Assembly (NCBI RefSeq): GCF_002420705.1 | Contig: NZ_DIIM01000016.1 | Location: forward strand, 48,740-112,739 | DNA length: 64,000 nt | Source: Sphingobacterium sp. UBA5670 | Lineage (GTDB): Bacteria > Bacteroidota > Bacteroidia > Sphingobacteriales > Sphingobacteriaceae | Reading direction: 5' to 3' | Part shown: positions 8,929 to 17,781 of the stretch, one piece after another | Numbering within the stretch: position 1 is the stretch's first letter | Layout: each line of letters begins with the position of its first letter | Program-made: the position numbers and the translations under genes | The notes under the pieces: model-generated | The model's input: the letters and a program-made list of their open reading frames with translations, nothing else | Databases searched by the model: none | What the model was told of the DNA's origin: nothing

Positions 8929-11900
8929 ATGAATAAGTTTTTAATACCGTTGACCTTCATGTGTGTGCACGTTGCGCATGCGCAGGAATCCAGAGAACTG
9001 AAAGGAAAGGTTCTGGATGCGGTCACGTTAAAACCTGTCGTGGGGGCGACGGTTGTCGTTGAAAGTTCGGCAGTAGCAGAAGATATCGGTGTACCTAATC
9101 AGGTGCAGCAGTCGGCATTGGGTTCATTGACCGATGCGGCTGGAGAATTTCGCTTAAAAGTTCCTCATAATTTAAAATATGTAACGATTAGCTATGTCGG
9201 GTATCAGCGTATTCAGGTACCGGTATTTCAGGATCATAAGACAATCTTGCTTCAGCCAAGTGGTGAATCTTTGGATGAGGTGATCGTAACAGGTTATACG
9301 GATATCAAAAAACGGAAGAATACGACGGCATACAATAAAATCAATGTCGCTGATATCAAACAAACAGGAGTTTCATCGATAGACGAAATGTTGGCTGGTC
9401 AGGTTGCAGGTTTGCAGCTGAGTAATTTTAGCGGCGGACCAAATAGTGCTCCTCAGATCCGTATCCGTGGTACGGTATCGTTGAATGGTACACAGGATCC
9501 TTTATGGGTCATTGATGGCTTGCCTATCGAAGGCACTGAAATGCCCAATCGAATTGATAAGGATAATCTCAATAGCTTGACAAATCTGCCAATTGCGGGA
9601 ATCAATCCTGACGATATCGCGGATATTACCGTTTTAAAAGATGCTGCAGCTACTTCAATCTATGGCGCACGGGCTGCAAATGGTGTAATTGTGATTACCA
9701 CAAAAAGAGGAAAATCTGGGCCTGCAAAACTGCAGGTGTCAGCAAATACCTTTGTGACCGAACGCCCAGATTACAACAACCTTAATCTGATGAATGCTAA
9801 CGAGAAGGTTGACTTTGAGTTATTGATGGCAAACCGCTCGGATCTAAATTATCGTACGAACAAAGGTGCGATTATGCGGATACTAAACAAAGCAGACGCA
9901 TTGGATGCTTATCGTTCCGGTGGTTTAGCGGCTTTGTCGCCGGAAGTGCAGCAGTCAATCAATCAATTGCGTTCACAACAAACAGATTGGGGGAAAGAAC
10001 TTTATCGTCAAGCGTTGAACCAACAGTATTCGGCATCTATTTCAGGCGGTAATGACGGGCATCGCTATTATTTGTCAAGTGGTTTGTATGATGAAAAAGG
10101 TGCTACAAAAGGAGTGGATTTACGCCGTTATACATTAACGTTAAATAACGATTTTAATATTAATGATCGATTTAAAGCAGGTATTAATCTAATGGGGACG
10201 GTTTCAAATCGACAAAATCCAATTCAGGATCGGGATGCTTTTACGAACCCAAGTTATTATGTGCGTTCAGTTAATCCTTACTTGTCGGTTTATGATCAGT
10301 CTGGTAAATATAATTATGATCCCGATATTGAAGGGTTTGAGGGCGATACTTATATTCCTTTTAATGCGGTTGAAGAACGAGAAAATACCAAATATACATT
10401 TACGAATAAAGGACTTAAGGCGATTAGTTATTTGGAGTACACCATCCTGCCGCAACTATCATTACGAACCGAATTCGGCTTGCAATTTGACGAGAACGGA
10501 TCGGAGAAATTTGCGGATCAGGAAAGCTATAATACACGTAAATTACGTGCCGGTACGCGCTATTATGACGCTGCCAGTAAGACAAATAAATATTTCTTAC
10601 CTGTAGGCGGGACGGTGGAAAATACCAATAATAGTATTTTTCAATACAATTGGAAAACTTACTTAAAGTACAATAAAACGTGGAATGATCGCCACGAATT
10701 GGAAGTAATGGGAGGGACGGAGTTGCGAAGAAGCAAAAATACAATGGTGACTACGAAGGGTTTTGGTTATAATCCAGCGACATTGACTACCCAGACGATT
10801 ATTTTTCCAAATAGTACCTATCAAAATGATTCTAGGTTTGTGCAATATAAAAAAGCATTTATCGAGAACTCATATGCGTCATTTTATGGTAACGCAACAT
10901 ATACACTGGATCGTAAGTATAATGTGTATGGTAGCATTCGTTATGATGGATCGAATATGTTTGGGGTAGATCCGCAATATCGTTTTTTACCGATTTGGTC
11001 TATTTCTGGATCGTGGAATATGCTAGAAGAAGAATTTATCAAAGGAAAAACAGCCTTATCTGATCTTCGTGTCCGTGCTTCCTACGGTATTCAAGGAAAT
11101 GTAGACCGCAATACCTATCCTTTTATCGTCGGTAAATATGGTAATACCACGCTTCTTCCGGGTAACACGGAAGGATCTGTGGTCGTTGACATGCCTGCAA
11201 ATGATAAACTACGTTGGGAACGGACACAATCTTATAATGCCGGAATTGATTTGGGCTTATGGAAAAATCGATTAAATATTACAGTCGACTATTATAACAG
11301 AAAAAGCACGGATCTTATCGCATATAGTGCGTTGCCTTTGGAAAATGGTTTTCAGAATGTTCAGGTTAATTGGGCCTCAGCACGTAATCAAGGTATTGAG
11401 TTGACGATTTCAAGCCGTCAGATTCAGACAGATAAATTTTCTTGGTCAACGGACTTCAATATTGCGCACAACAATAATAAATTATTGAAAGTGATCAACA
11501 ATCCAACTGCTTACGCCCCAGAATCTCAGGCTGGTCGACCAATTAATGGTTTATATGTATTGGAAACTGCTGGTTTGGATAAAGATGGTGTAATGCAGTT
11601 TAGAAATCAAGATGGTTCTGTTGCGAGTATGGAAGAGTTTTATGGTCTTTATGACCCTTGGGCAGATTTCTTGCCAGGATATACTTCTCAGACGGATATG
11701 TCGGCGGCAACTTATCGTTCTAAGTTTAAATATGCTGGTAGTAAAGATCCTAAATTCATTGGAGGGATGACCAATCGTTTCCGTTATGGACAATTCGATT
11801 TGGCTATCTCTGCGGTATTTAATTTAGAACGCTGGGCGAGCCGTACGCCAACTTACAATCCTGCCAAAGTAGATCGTGGACAGAATTATACAAAGGATCT

Positions 11901-12267
11901 GTTGATGGCTCTGCAGGGTAAAGCTGCTTTGCCGGCATTGGGAAGTATAAGTTCTGAATTAAACGAACGCTGGATGGCTTATGCTTGGATGGAAAGTAAC
12001 GACCCAATTAATTCGTTTAAACAATATGATATATGGGCAAAGAAAATGAGCTATGTCCGTATCAACAGCATTCGTTTAGGTTACACTTTACCGGCTGCAC
12101 TAAGTAAAAAGATTGGTACAAGCAATTTACGTGTGAATGTAGAAGGACGTAATCTGTTTGTTTTTGGAACAAATTACGATGGGTATTTTGATCCTGAAAC
12201 TTATGGTGATTATTATGCGCAGCCAATTAGCAAATCTTTTGCTTTTGGTCTTTCTGCAAGTTTTTAA
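8929..12267 (+). CDS. SusC/RagA-family TonB-dependent outer-membrane transporter 1
   Basis: A 1112-residue protein. A signal peptide ends near AHAQ (residue 19), followed by a carboxypeptidase-regulatory-like beta domain (about 22-110), a TonB-box-like DEVIVTGY segment, the plug (about 130-255, with VLKDAAATSIYGARA) and a C-terminal 22-strand barrel ending in aromatic Phe. There is no N-terminal signalling domain, so sigma-factor control is not expected. It partners the SusD lipoprotein 20 bases downstream. Because a metalloprotease precedes it, the cargo is more likely peptide than glycan, as in RagAB of Porphyromonas; this is inference. The plug carries a short extra loop around EMPNRIDKDN. 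Confidence 0.93.
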   Translation: MNKFLIPLTFMCVHVAHAQESRELKGKVLDAVTLKPVVGATVVVESSAVAEDIGVPNQVQQSALGSLTDAAGEFRLKVPHNLKYVTISYVGYQRIQVPVFQDHKTILLQPSGESLDEVIVTGYTDIKKRKNTTAYNKINVADIKQTGVSSIDEMLAGQVAGLQLSNFSGGPNSAPQIRIRGTVSLNGTQDPLWVIDGLPIEGTEMPNRIDKDNLNSLTNLPIAGINPDDIADITVLKDAAATSIYGARAANGVIVITTKRGKSGPAKLQVSANTFVTERPDYNNLNLMNANEKVDFELLMANRSDLNYRTNKGAIMRILNKADALDAYRSGGLAALSPEVQQSINQLRSQQTDWGKELYRQALNQQYSASISGGNDGHRYYLSSGLYDEKGATKGVDLRRYTLTLNNDFNINDRFKAGINLMGTVSNRQNPIQDRDAFTNPSYYVRSVNPYLSVYDQSGKYNYDPDIEGFEGDTYIPFNAVEERENTKYTFTNKGLKAISYLEYTILPQLSLRTEFGLQFDENGSEKFADQESYNTRKLRAGTRYYDAASKTNKYFLPVGGTVENTNNSIFQYNWKTYLKYNKTWNDRHELEVMGGTELRRSKNTMVTTKGFGYNPATLTTQTIIFPNSTYQNDSRFVQYKKAFIENSYASFYGNATYTLDRKYNVYGSIRYDGSNMFGVDPQYRFLPIWSISGSWNMLEEEFIKGKTALSDLRVRASYGIQGNVDRNTYPFIVGKYGNTTLLPGNTEGSVVVDMPANDKLRWERTQSYNAGIDLGLWKNRLNITVDYYNRKSTDLIAYSALPLENGFQNVQVNWASARNQGIELTISSRQIQTDKFSWSTDFNIAHNNNKLLKVINNPTAYAPESQAGRPINGLYVLETAGLDKDGVMQFRNQDGSVASMEEFYGLYDPWADFLPGYTSQTDMSAATYRSKFKYAGSKDPKFIGGMTNRFRYGQFDLAISAVFNLERWASRTPTYNPAKVDRGQNYTKDLLMALQGKAALPALGSISSELNERWMAYAWMESNDPINSFKQYDIWAKKMSYVRINSIRLGYTLPAALSKKIGTSNLRVNVEGRNLFVFGTNYDGYFDPETYGDYYAQPISKSFAFGLSASF

Positions 12268-12287
12268 TTCTTTTAATTGATTCATAA

Positions 12288-13607
12288 ATGAAAAAGATAA
12301 TTTATTTTGGAGTGATCATGGCCGCTAGTGCATTGGCTTCCTGCAATAAATATTTAGATATACAACCGGTAGGGACCGTTATCCCCAGCTCGGAAAGTGA
12401 TTTTAGAGGACTGATTACAAGCAGTTATCTAGGGTTTCCAGCACATAAGTCCTATTTGTCCTTGCGTACAGATGAACTATTGTTGGATGAAAGTTCGACC
12501 GATGCTGCTAGAACCAAAGATATCTATCTTTGGAACGATCAAAATCCTGATCCGACAACAATTGCTTATCCCTATTTGGCATTTTACAACAGTATTTTTT
12601 ATACCAATCAGGTCATCAGTACCATTGATGAAAAATTAGGAAGTAATGCCACGGTAGATCAGATTAAAGGTGAAGCTTACCTAATGCGTGCTTATGCTCA
12701 TTTTGAGTTGTTAAATCTTTACAGTGAGGTCTATTCAGCGAGCAATACAGGGCTTCGGGGCGTTCCTTTATCCACAAAGATTGACCTGGAACAACGTTTT
12801 GTTCCCGCGACCATTGGAGAGTCTTATACGCAGATCCTGACTGACATGGAAAAAGGGACAGCGTTACTGACTGTGGATGATCAGGCAAAAGGTGTTAACT
12901 ATCGCTTTAGCAAACGCGCTGCTTTTGCAATGGCCTCACGCGTTCATTTATACCGCGGTGATTGGCAGGAAGCGATTGATGCCGCTAAAAAAGCTTTGGT
13001 TATAAATGACAAATTGGTTGATTTAAATGTTGCTGGAAGCCTACTTCCGAATGATTTTGAATCAGCGGAAATGATTATGGCTTTGGAAAAAGTATCTGTT
13101 CCTGGAGTGCGTACAAGTTCCTTTATTTCACCGATCTTGTTAGACAGTTATTCTGCAGGCGATTTAAGAAAAGGCCGTTACTTCCAAAAAAGTGGTGGTG
13201 ATTATGTATCTCTCAAAGGCGGTGAAAATCGCTTTAACGTGAGTTTTAGAAATGCTGATCTTTATTTGACAATGGCGGAATGTTATGTTCGTCTGGGAAA
13301 TACAGCTGAAGCATTGAAATATCTGTCCGCGTTAAAGAAAAATAGATTCACCGCAGATGCATATGCCAAAGAAACTAAAGCTGACGCAAGTTTATCAAAG
13401 GAGCAATTGCTCGATGCGGTTATGCTGGAGCGCAAGCGTGAACTGGCGTTGGAGGGACTACGTTGGTATGATCTAAAACGGACGACAAGACCGACGATCA
13501 CCCATAGTAGCTTCGGTAGAACGGTAACCCTGCAGCAGAATGATCCTCGTTATGTGATACGCTATCCACAGGAAGCTATCAACAATAATCCCGATCTGTT
13601 GAAATAA
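12288..13607 (+). CDS. SusD/RagB-family nutrient-binding lipoprotein 1
   Basis: A 439-residue lipoprotein with signal peptide and lipobox ending ALASC (cysteine 18), then the SusD helical repeat fold. The typical signatures are present: GEAYLMRAYAHFELLNLYSEVY in two parts around residues 130-150, and the C-terminal ERKRELALEGLRWYDLKR block near 390. SusD proteins sit as a lid on the partner SusC and hand over the substrate. It is short for the family (usually 450-600), mostly from a compact C-terminal lobe. It is translated from the same transcript as SusC, and a terminator follows 29 bases after the stop. Confidence 0.92.
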   Translation: MKKIIYFGVIMAASALASCNKYLDIQPVGTVIPSSESDFRGLITSSYLGFPAHKSYLSLRTDELLLDESSTDAARTKDIYLWNDQNPDPTTIAYPYLAFYNSIFYTNQVISTIDEKLGSNATVDQIKGEAYLMRAYAHFELLNLYSEVYSASNTGLRGVPLSTKIDLEQRFVPATIGESYTQILTDMEKGTALLTVDDQAKGVNYRFSKRAAFAMASRVHLYRGDWQEAIDAAKKALVINDKLVDLNVAGSLLPNDFESAEMIMALEKVSVPGVRTSSFISPILLDSYSAGDLRKGRYFQKSGGDYVSLKGGENRFNVSFRNADLYLTMAECYVRLGNTAEALKYLSALKKNRFTADAYAKETKADASLSKEQLLDAVMLERKRELALEGLRWYDLKRTTRPTITHSSFGRTVTLQQNDPRYVIRYPQEAINNNPDLLK

Positions 13608-13635
13608 TCGATTTTTTTTAAATCCTATATATATT

Positions 13636-13668
13636 AATCCATTTTCTTTTTAAGGAAATGGATTTTTT
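13636..13668 (+). terminator. Intrinsic terminator between susD and the regulator gene
   Basis: AATCCATTT (13636-13644) pairs with AAATGGATT (13656-13664), followed by a T-run to 13668. It lies just 15 bases before the start codon of the response regulator. It should end most transcripts of the protease-susCD operon and let only read-through reach the regulator. Confidence 0.75.
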
Positions 13669-13682
13669 ATTACATTCAACCC

Positions 13683-14408
13683 ATGGGATGGAAAATACTG
13701 ATAGTAGAAGACGAAGATTGGGCTTTTGTAGGTTTAAAGGAAATGCTGACAACGCTATACGGCGAAACTGTATTGACTTTTTCCAATGCAAAAGAGATTC
13801 AGGAGGCTGTGGTAGCGATCAATAAGCAGCATTTTGACCTGATTTTCATGGATATCCACCTCATGGATGGACTGAGCTTTGAGGTTTTCAAGCAGGTGAC
13901 TATCGATGTTCCACTTATTTTTACAACCGCTTACGAACAATATGCCTTGGAGGCTTATCAAAACAAGGGTTATGCCTATTTGTTAAAACCATTTGACAGC
14001 GATGAGCTGGCCCAGGTAATGAATCGTATCGAGCCGCTACTGCCCAAAGTCGAACCGCGGCTTAAACAGCGTTTTCTAGTGAAATATGGCAATTTTTTAA
14101 AATCGCTTGCCATTGCTGATATTGCTTATTTTATGGCCGAAGACAAAGAATTGTACGCGGTCGAAAAAGATTCCGGCATCGCTTATATTATTGAAGATAC
14201 CATCACCCATCTGGTCACACAGGTAGACCCAATGGTCTTTTTCCAGATCAATCGAAAATTTCTCGTTCGGATCGATGCGATCCAGTCCATGTTAAAGATT
14301 AGCAGAAATCGGATCAAGTTAGAATTAATACCAGCGACCCCCGAAGGTATTGTCGTCATTGTCAGCGAAGAACGCTCCCCAAATTTTCAAAGATGGCTTG
14401 ATCAATAA
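13683..14408 (+). CDS. LytTR-family response regulator
   Basis: A 241-residue two-component regulator. The receiver domain (1-115) has the acidic pocket E9/D10/E11, phospho-acceptor D57, the T81-T82 switch and K102 in LLKPF. The LytTR DNA-binding domain follows (about 130-240), a fold that inserts beta strands into tandem direct repeats. Its kinase is most likely the LytS-type protein at 4527, and its target the 21-bp repeats at 5955-6006. No separate promoter was evident in the 75 bases upstream, which hold a terminator, so expression probably depends on read-through. The ATG at 13683 is the only sensible start. Confidence 0.92.
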   Translation: MGWKILIVEDEDWAFVGLKEMLTTLYGETVLTFSNAKEIQEAVVAINKQHFDLIFMDIHLMDGLSFEVFKQVTIDVPLIFTTAYEQYALEAYQNKGYAYLLKPFDSDELAQVMNRIEPLLPKVEPRLKQRFLVKYGNFLKSLAIADIAYFMAEDKELYAVEKDSGIAYIIEDTITHLVTQVDPMVFFQINRKFLVRIDAIQSMLKISRNRIKLELIPATPEGIVVIVSEERSPNFQRWLDQ

Positions 14409-14490
14409 TAGTAAGTTAGCTAACTAAATAATTCTTTTCTAAGATTTTCTTAAATTAAATAGCTTTCTAATAGTGTTTTTCTGTTTTTTT

Positions 14491-14553
14491 AACAAAATCT
14501 AGTAATTCAATAGATTTTGTTATATATTTGCGTTCAAATAAAATCTATTGAAT
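14491..14553. promoter_or_regulatory. Three-arm inverted repeat around a promoter box
   Basis: AACAAAATCTA (14491-14501) is an inverted match to TAGATTTTGTT (14511-14521). The overlapping arm ATTCAATAGATTTT (14505-14518) is also a perfect 14-bp inverted match to AAAATCTATTGAAT (14540-14553). The middle arm could thus pair with either flank. A TATATTTG -7-like box (14523-14530) lies in the loop, and no TTTG element stands at the usual upstream distance. This looks like an operator for the second susCD pair. Confidence 0.6.
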
Positions 14554-14634
14554 ATGTAGTTTTTATTTAAGCAAAAGGTTATCACGCTTTTTGTATTTAA
14601 TCACACTTAACTTATTTATTAAAGCATCCTTTAT

Positions 14635-17600
14635 ATGTACGCAAAATTTAAATACATTCCTATTGCTGCGATAGCATTGTCTGGTGTCAATATGAACCGG
14701 CTCTATGCTCAGCAGCGGGCTATACAGGGGAAAGTTGTTGATGCCAATACCCGACAGGCACTTCCTGGTGTAAATGTCCGGATTTCCGGCCAAAATCAAG
14801 GGACCCTAACGAATGCAACAGGTGAATTTACACTTAATGTGACTGGTGATGCACTACCTCCGTTGGAATTTTCCTTTGTGGGGTATGAATCTCAGCGGGT
14901 AAAACCTAGCGGCACAAACCTGACTTTATTGTTAAAACCATCAAGTACAGATTTGGAAGAGGTCGTTGTGGTTGCTTATGGTACTGCTAAGCGTACGAGT
15001 ATTACGGGCTCGGTAAGTACAGTAAGCAGCAAAGCGATTGAAAATAGACAAGTATCAAATATTACCAAAGCATTGGAAGGTCAGGTTCCGGGCTTGCAGT
15101 CCGTTGCCTCTTCCGGACAGCCGGGGACAGAGGCCGCCATCCGCATTAGAGGCATTGGGTCGATTAACGCATCTAGTGCACCTTTGATCGTATTGGATGG
15201 AAGTCCTTACGCTGGTGATATAAACTCCATCAATCCGAATGATATCCAGTCTATATCTGTCTTAAAAGATGCGGCATCTAGTGCACTTTATGGTTCCAGA
15301 GGAGCAAATGGAGTGATTATTATTACGACGAAGTCGGGCGTGACCTCGGACAATACCAAGATTAATCTCAATTTTACACAGGGGTATTCAACACGGGCGG
15401 TCCGTGACTATGATCAAGTGTCTACAGATGAATATTTCCAGCTTTATTGGGAAGCCCTCAGGAATAAAAACTTGTCGAATGGATTGACAGCGGAGCAAGC
15501 TGCTTCAAATGCAAGTAAAACAGTTTTGACAGATTTAAATATCAACCCTTACGGAAGTCAATACCCACAGCCGGTCGGAGTAGATGGTAAATTGGTAGCC
15601 GGAGCGAAAACGCTTTGGAATGATCCATGGACGGATGTCCTACAGCGTACAGGAGTACGTACGCAGGCGGATCTTGGATTTAGTGGCGGTAGTGCAAAAA
15701 GTACATATTACATTTCAGGAGGTTATCTCAATGACCAAGGAATTGCTATTGAATCAGGTTTTAAACGATATAATCTGCGTGCGAATATTGATAGCAAAGT
15801 CAAATCCTGGTTAAATGTCGGACTAAATATTGGCGGTAGCAGTACCCAGCAAAAATATCCGCAGTCTGAAGATAGTAATACGGCTAACATCATCAATTTC
15901 ACAAGATTAGTCCCTTCATTTTATCCGTACTATGAGCGGAATGCGGATGGCTCATATGTCCTTGATGGAGCGGGAAATAAAATTTACGATTTTGGAGAAT
16001 ATCGTCCCAGTGGTGCGACTCCACGTAATAATCTAGCTGCATCTCTTCCTTTGGATAGAAATGATATCCGTCGGGAAAATCTATCCGCCCGAACGTATCT
16101 TGAAGTGTTGTTTTCCAAAAATTTGAAATTTAAGTCGACGTATAGTCTAGATTATCTCAATGGGAATACACACGATTATACCAATCCATTGTTGGGCGAT
16201 GGTGTGAACACCGGAGGTTATGTATATCGCTCAAATGTACGTACTGTTGCACAGACCTGGAATAACTTACTGACTTACGAAAGGCAGTTTGGTTTACATT
16301 CCCTCAATGTGCTGGCCGGACAGGAATACTATGATTTTAACAGCAGTAATATAAATGGTAGCCGACAGCAGTTTGTACTTCCTTACTTTGATGAGCCGGC
16401 TGCTGCATCGCAGCTCAATAATTTTACAGGATCTAGTGTTGATTATAGATTGTTGAGTTTTTTGGGAAGAGCGGAGTATAACTATGATAACAAGTATTAT
16501 TTTTCGACTTCGCTACGGACCGATGGATCATCCCGTTTTTCTCCGGATAAACGATGGGGGACATTCTGGTCTGTAGGTGGCTCCTGGAAGCTGAAACAAG
16601 AAGAGTTTTTGAAGGATAACACAACGTTGAATCAGCTGACTGTAAGAGCAAGTTATGGTGGGCAGGGAAATGATAATCTGGGAACCTACTATGCTTATAA
16701 AGGACTTTACACCATTGCCAACAGCTTGGGTAAGGGCGGTACCTATACCGGTAGGTTGGCTACTCCTGACCTAAAATGGGAGTCGAATCTGAACTTGAAT
16801 GTTGGGGTTGATGTATCCGCCTTTGAGAATCGGGTGTCGTTAAGTGTAGAGTATTTTAACCGCAGAAGCAAGGATTTGCTATTTACAATGCCAATGGCTT
16901 ATTCGACTGGTTATACAGGCTACGATGCTAATATTGGCGCGTTGAAAAATACAGGTATTGATGTCGATATTCGTACAGTACCTGTTCAGAATGACAATTT
17001 TAAATGGAATCTGGATGTCAATCTTTCGCATTATAAAAACAAGATTACAGCATTGCCCAAAGATAATAAATCCATCATCACCGGTAATAAATTGCTGCGG
17101 GTGGGTGGAAGCATCTATGATTTCTATTTGCCGGAATGGGCGGGTGTAAATCCTGAAAATGGTTTACCACAGTGGTATACCGCAGATAAGGATGGCAATA
17201 AAACCGGAGAAAAAACATCAGAATACAGTAAGGCCGGTAATTTTATTGCAGGCACCTCACTGCCGGATCTTGTCGGTGGGATTCAAAATAGTTTCACCTA
17301 CAAAAATTTTGATTTGTCTGCTCTGTTGAGTTTTAGTTTGGGTGGAAAGATATTGGATAACGATTACATTCAGCTTATGCATAGCGGCAATAATCCGGGA
17401 CGTGCCTGGTCCAAGGAGATCCTCGAGCGCTGGACGCCTGAAAATACGCAAGCGGATGTACCTAAGTTGACTACCGACAATCTGAATTGGACTTCAGCCT
17501 CTACGCGTTTTCTTTATAGTGGTACATATGCCAGGCTTAAAAATGTGAGTTTGGGCTATAGACTGCCATCAGATTTATTGAAACGCATTGGGGTAGAAAA

Positions 17601-17745
17601 ACTTCGCGTCTTTGCAACTGCCGAAAACTTATTGACATTTTATGGGCATCAGGGGATGGATCCAGAGCAGACGGTAAATGGAGCGACCTATTTCCGTTAT
17701 CCGGCAATGCGAACAATATCTGGTGGTATTCAGCTTGTTTTTTAA
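14635..17745 (+). CDS. SusC/RagA-family TonB-dependent outer-membrane transporter 2
   Basis: A 1036-residue protein with a signal peptide ending near LYAQ (residue 26), a carboxypeptidase-regulatory-like domain (about 30-100), the DLEEVVVVAYG TonB-box region, a plug with VLKDAASSALYGSRGANG near 215-235, and a barrel ending in Phe. No signalling domain is present. The SusD partner follows after 36 bases. No enzyme genes adjoin this pair, so the substrate cannot be inferred. The leader of about 100 bases follows an unusual inverted-repeat promoter (14491-14553). Confidence 0.93.
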   Translation: MYAKFKYIPIAAIALSGVNMNRLYAQQRAIQGKVVDANTRQALPGVNVRISGQNQGTLTNATGEFTLNVTGDALPPLEFSFVGYESQRVKPSGTNLTLLLKPSSTDLEEVVVVAYGTAKRTSITGSVSTVSSKAIENRQVSNITKALEGQVPGLQSVASSGQPGTEAAIRIRGIGSINASSAPLIVLDGSPYAGDINSINPNDIQSISVLKDAASSALYGSRGANGVIIITTKSGVTSDNTKINLNFTQGYSTRAVRDYDQVSTDEYFQLYWEALRNKNLSNGLTAEQAASNASKTVLTDLNINPYGSQYPQPVGVDGKLVAGAKTLWNDPWTDVLQRTGVRTQADLGFSGGSAKSTYYISGGYLNDQGIAIESGFKRYNLRANIDSKVKSWLNVGLNIGGSSTQQKYPQSEDSNTANIINFTRLVPSFYPYYERNADGSYVLDGAGNKIYDFGEYRPSGATPRNNLAASLPLDRNDIRRENLSARTYLEVLFSKNLKFKSTYSLDYLNGNTHDYTNPLLGDGVNTGGYVYRSNVRTVAQTWNNLLTYERQFGLHSLNVLAGQEYYDFNSSNINGSRQQFVLPYFDEPAAASQLNNFTGSSVDYRLLSFLGRAEYNYDNKYYFSTSLRTDGSSRFSPDKRWGTFWSVGGSWKLKQEEFLKDNTTLNQLTVRASYGGQGNDNLGTYYAYKGLYTIANSLGKGGTYTGRLATPDLKWESNLNLNVGVDVSAFENRVSLSVEYFNRRSKDLLFTMPMAYSTGYTGYDANIGALKNTGIDVDIRTVPVQNDNFKWNLDVNLSHYKNKITALPKDNKSIITGNKLLRVGGSIYDFYLPEWAGVNPENGLPQWYTADKDGNKTGEKTSEYSKAGNFIAGTSLPDLVGGIQNSFTYKNFDLSALLSFSLGGKILDNDYIQLMHSGNNPGRAWSKEILERWTPENTQADVPKLTTDNLNWTSASTRFLYSGTYARLKNVSLGYRLPSDLLKRIGVEKLRVFATAENLLTFYGHQGMDPEQTVNGATYFRYPAMRTISGGIQLVF

Positions 17746-17781
17746 GGGTGTATTGTTAATCTGAGAATTTAAAGGAAAATC

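Noticed and set aside
10235..10606. Plus-strand frame inside SusC 1
   Set aside because: A shifted-frame shadow of the barrel domain, with no leader and low-quality composition.
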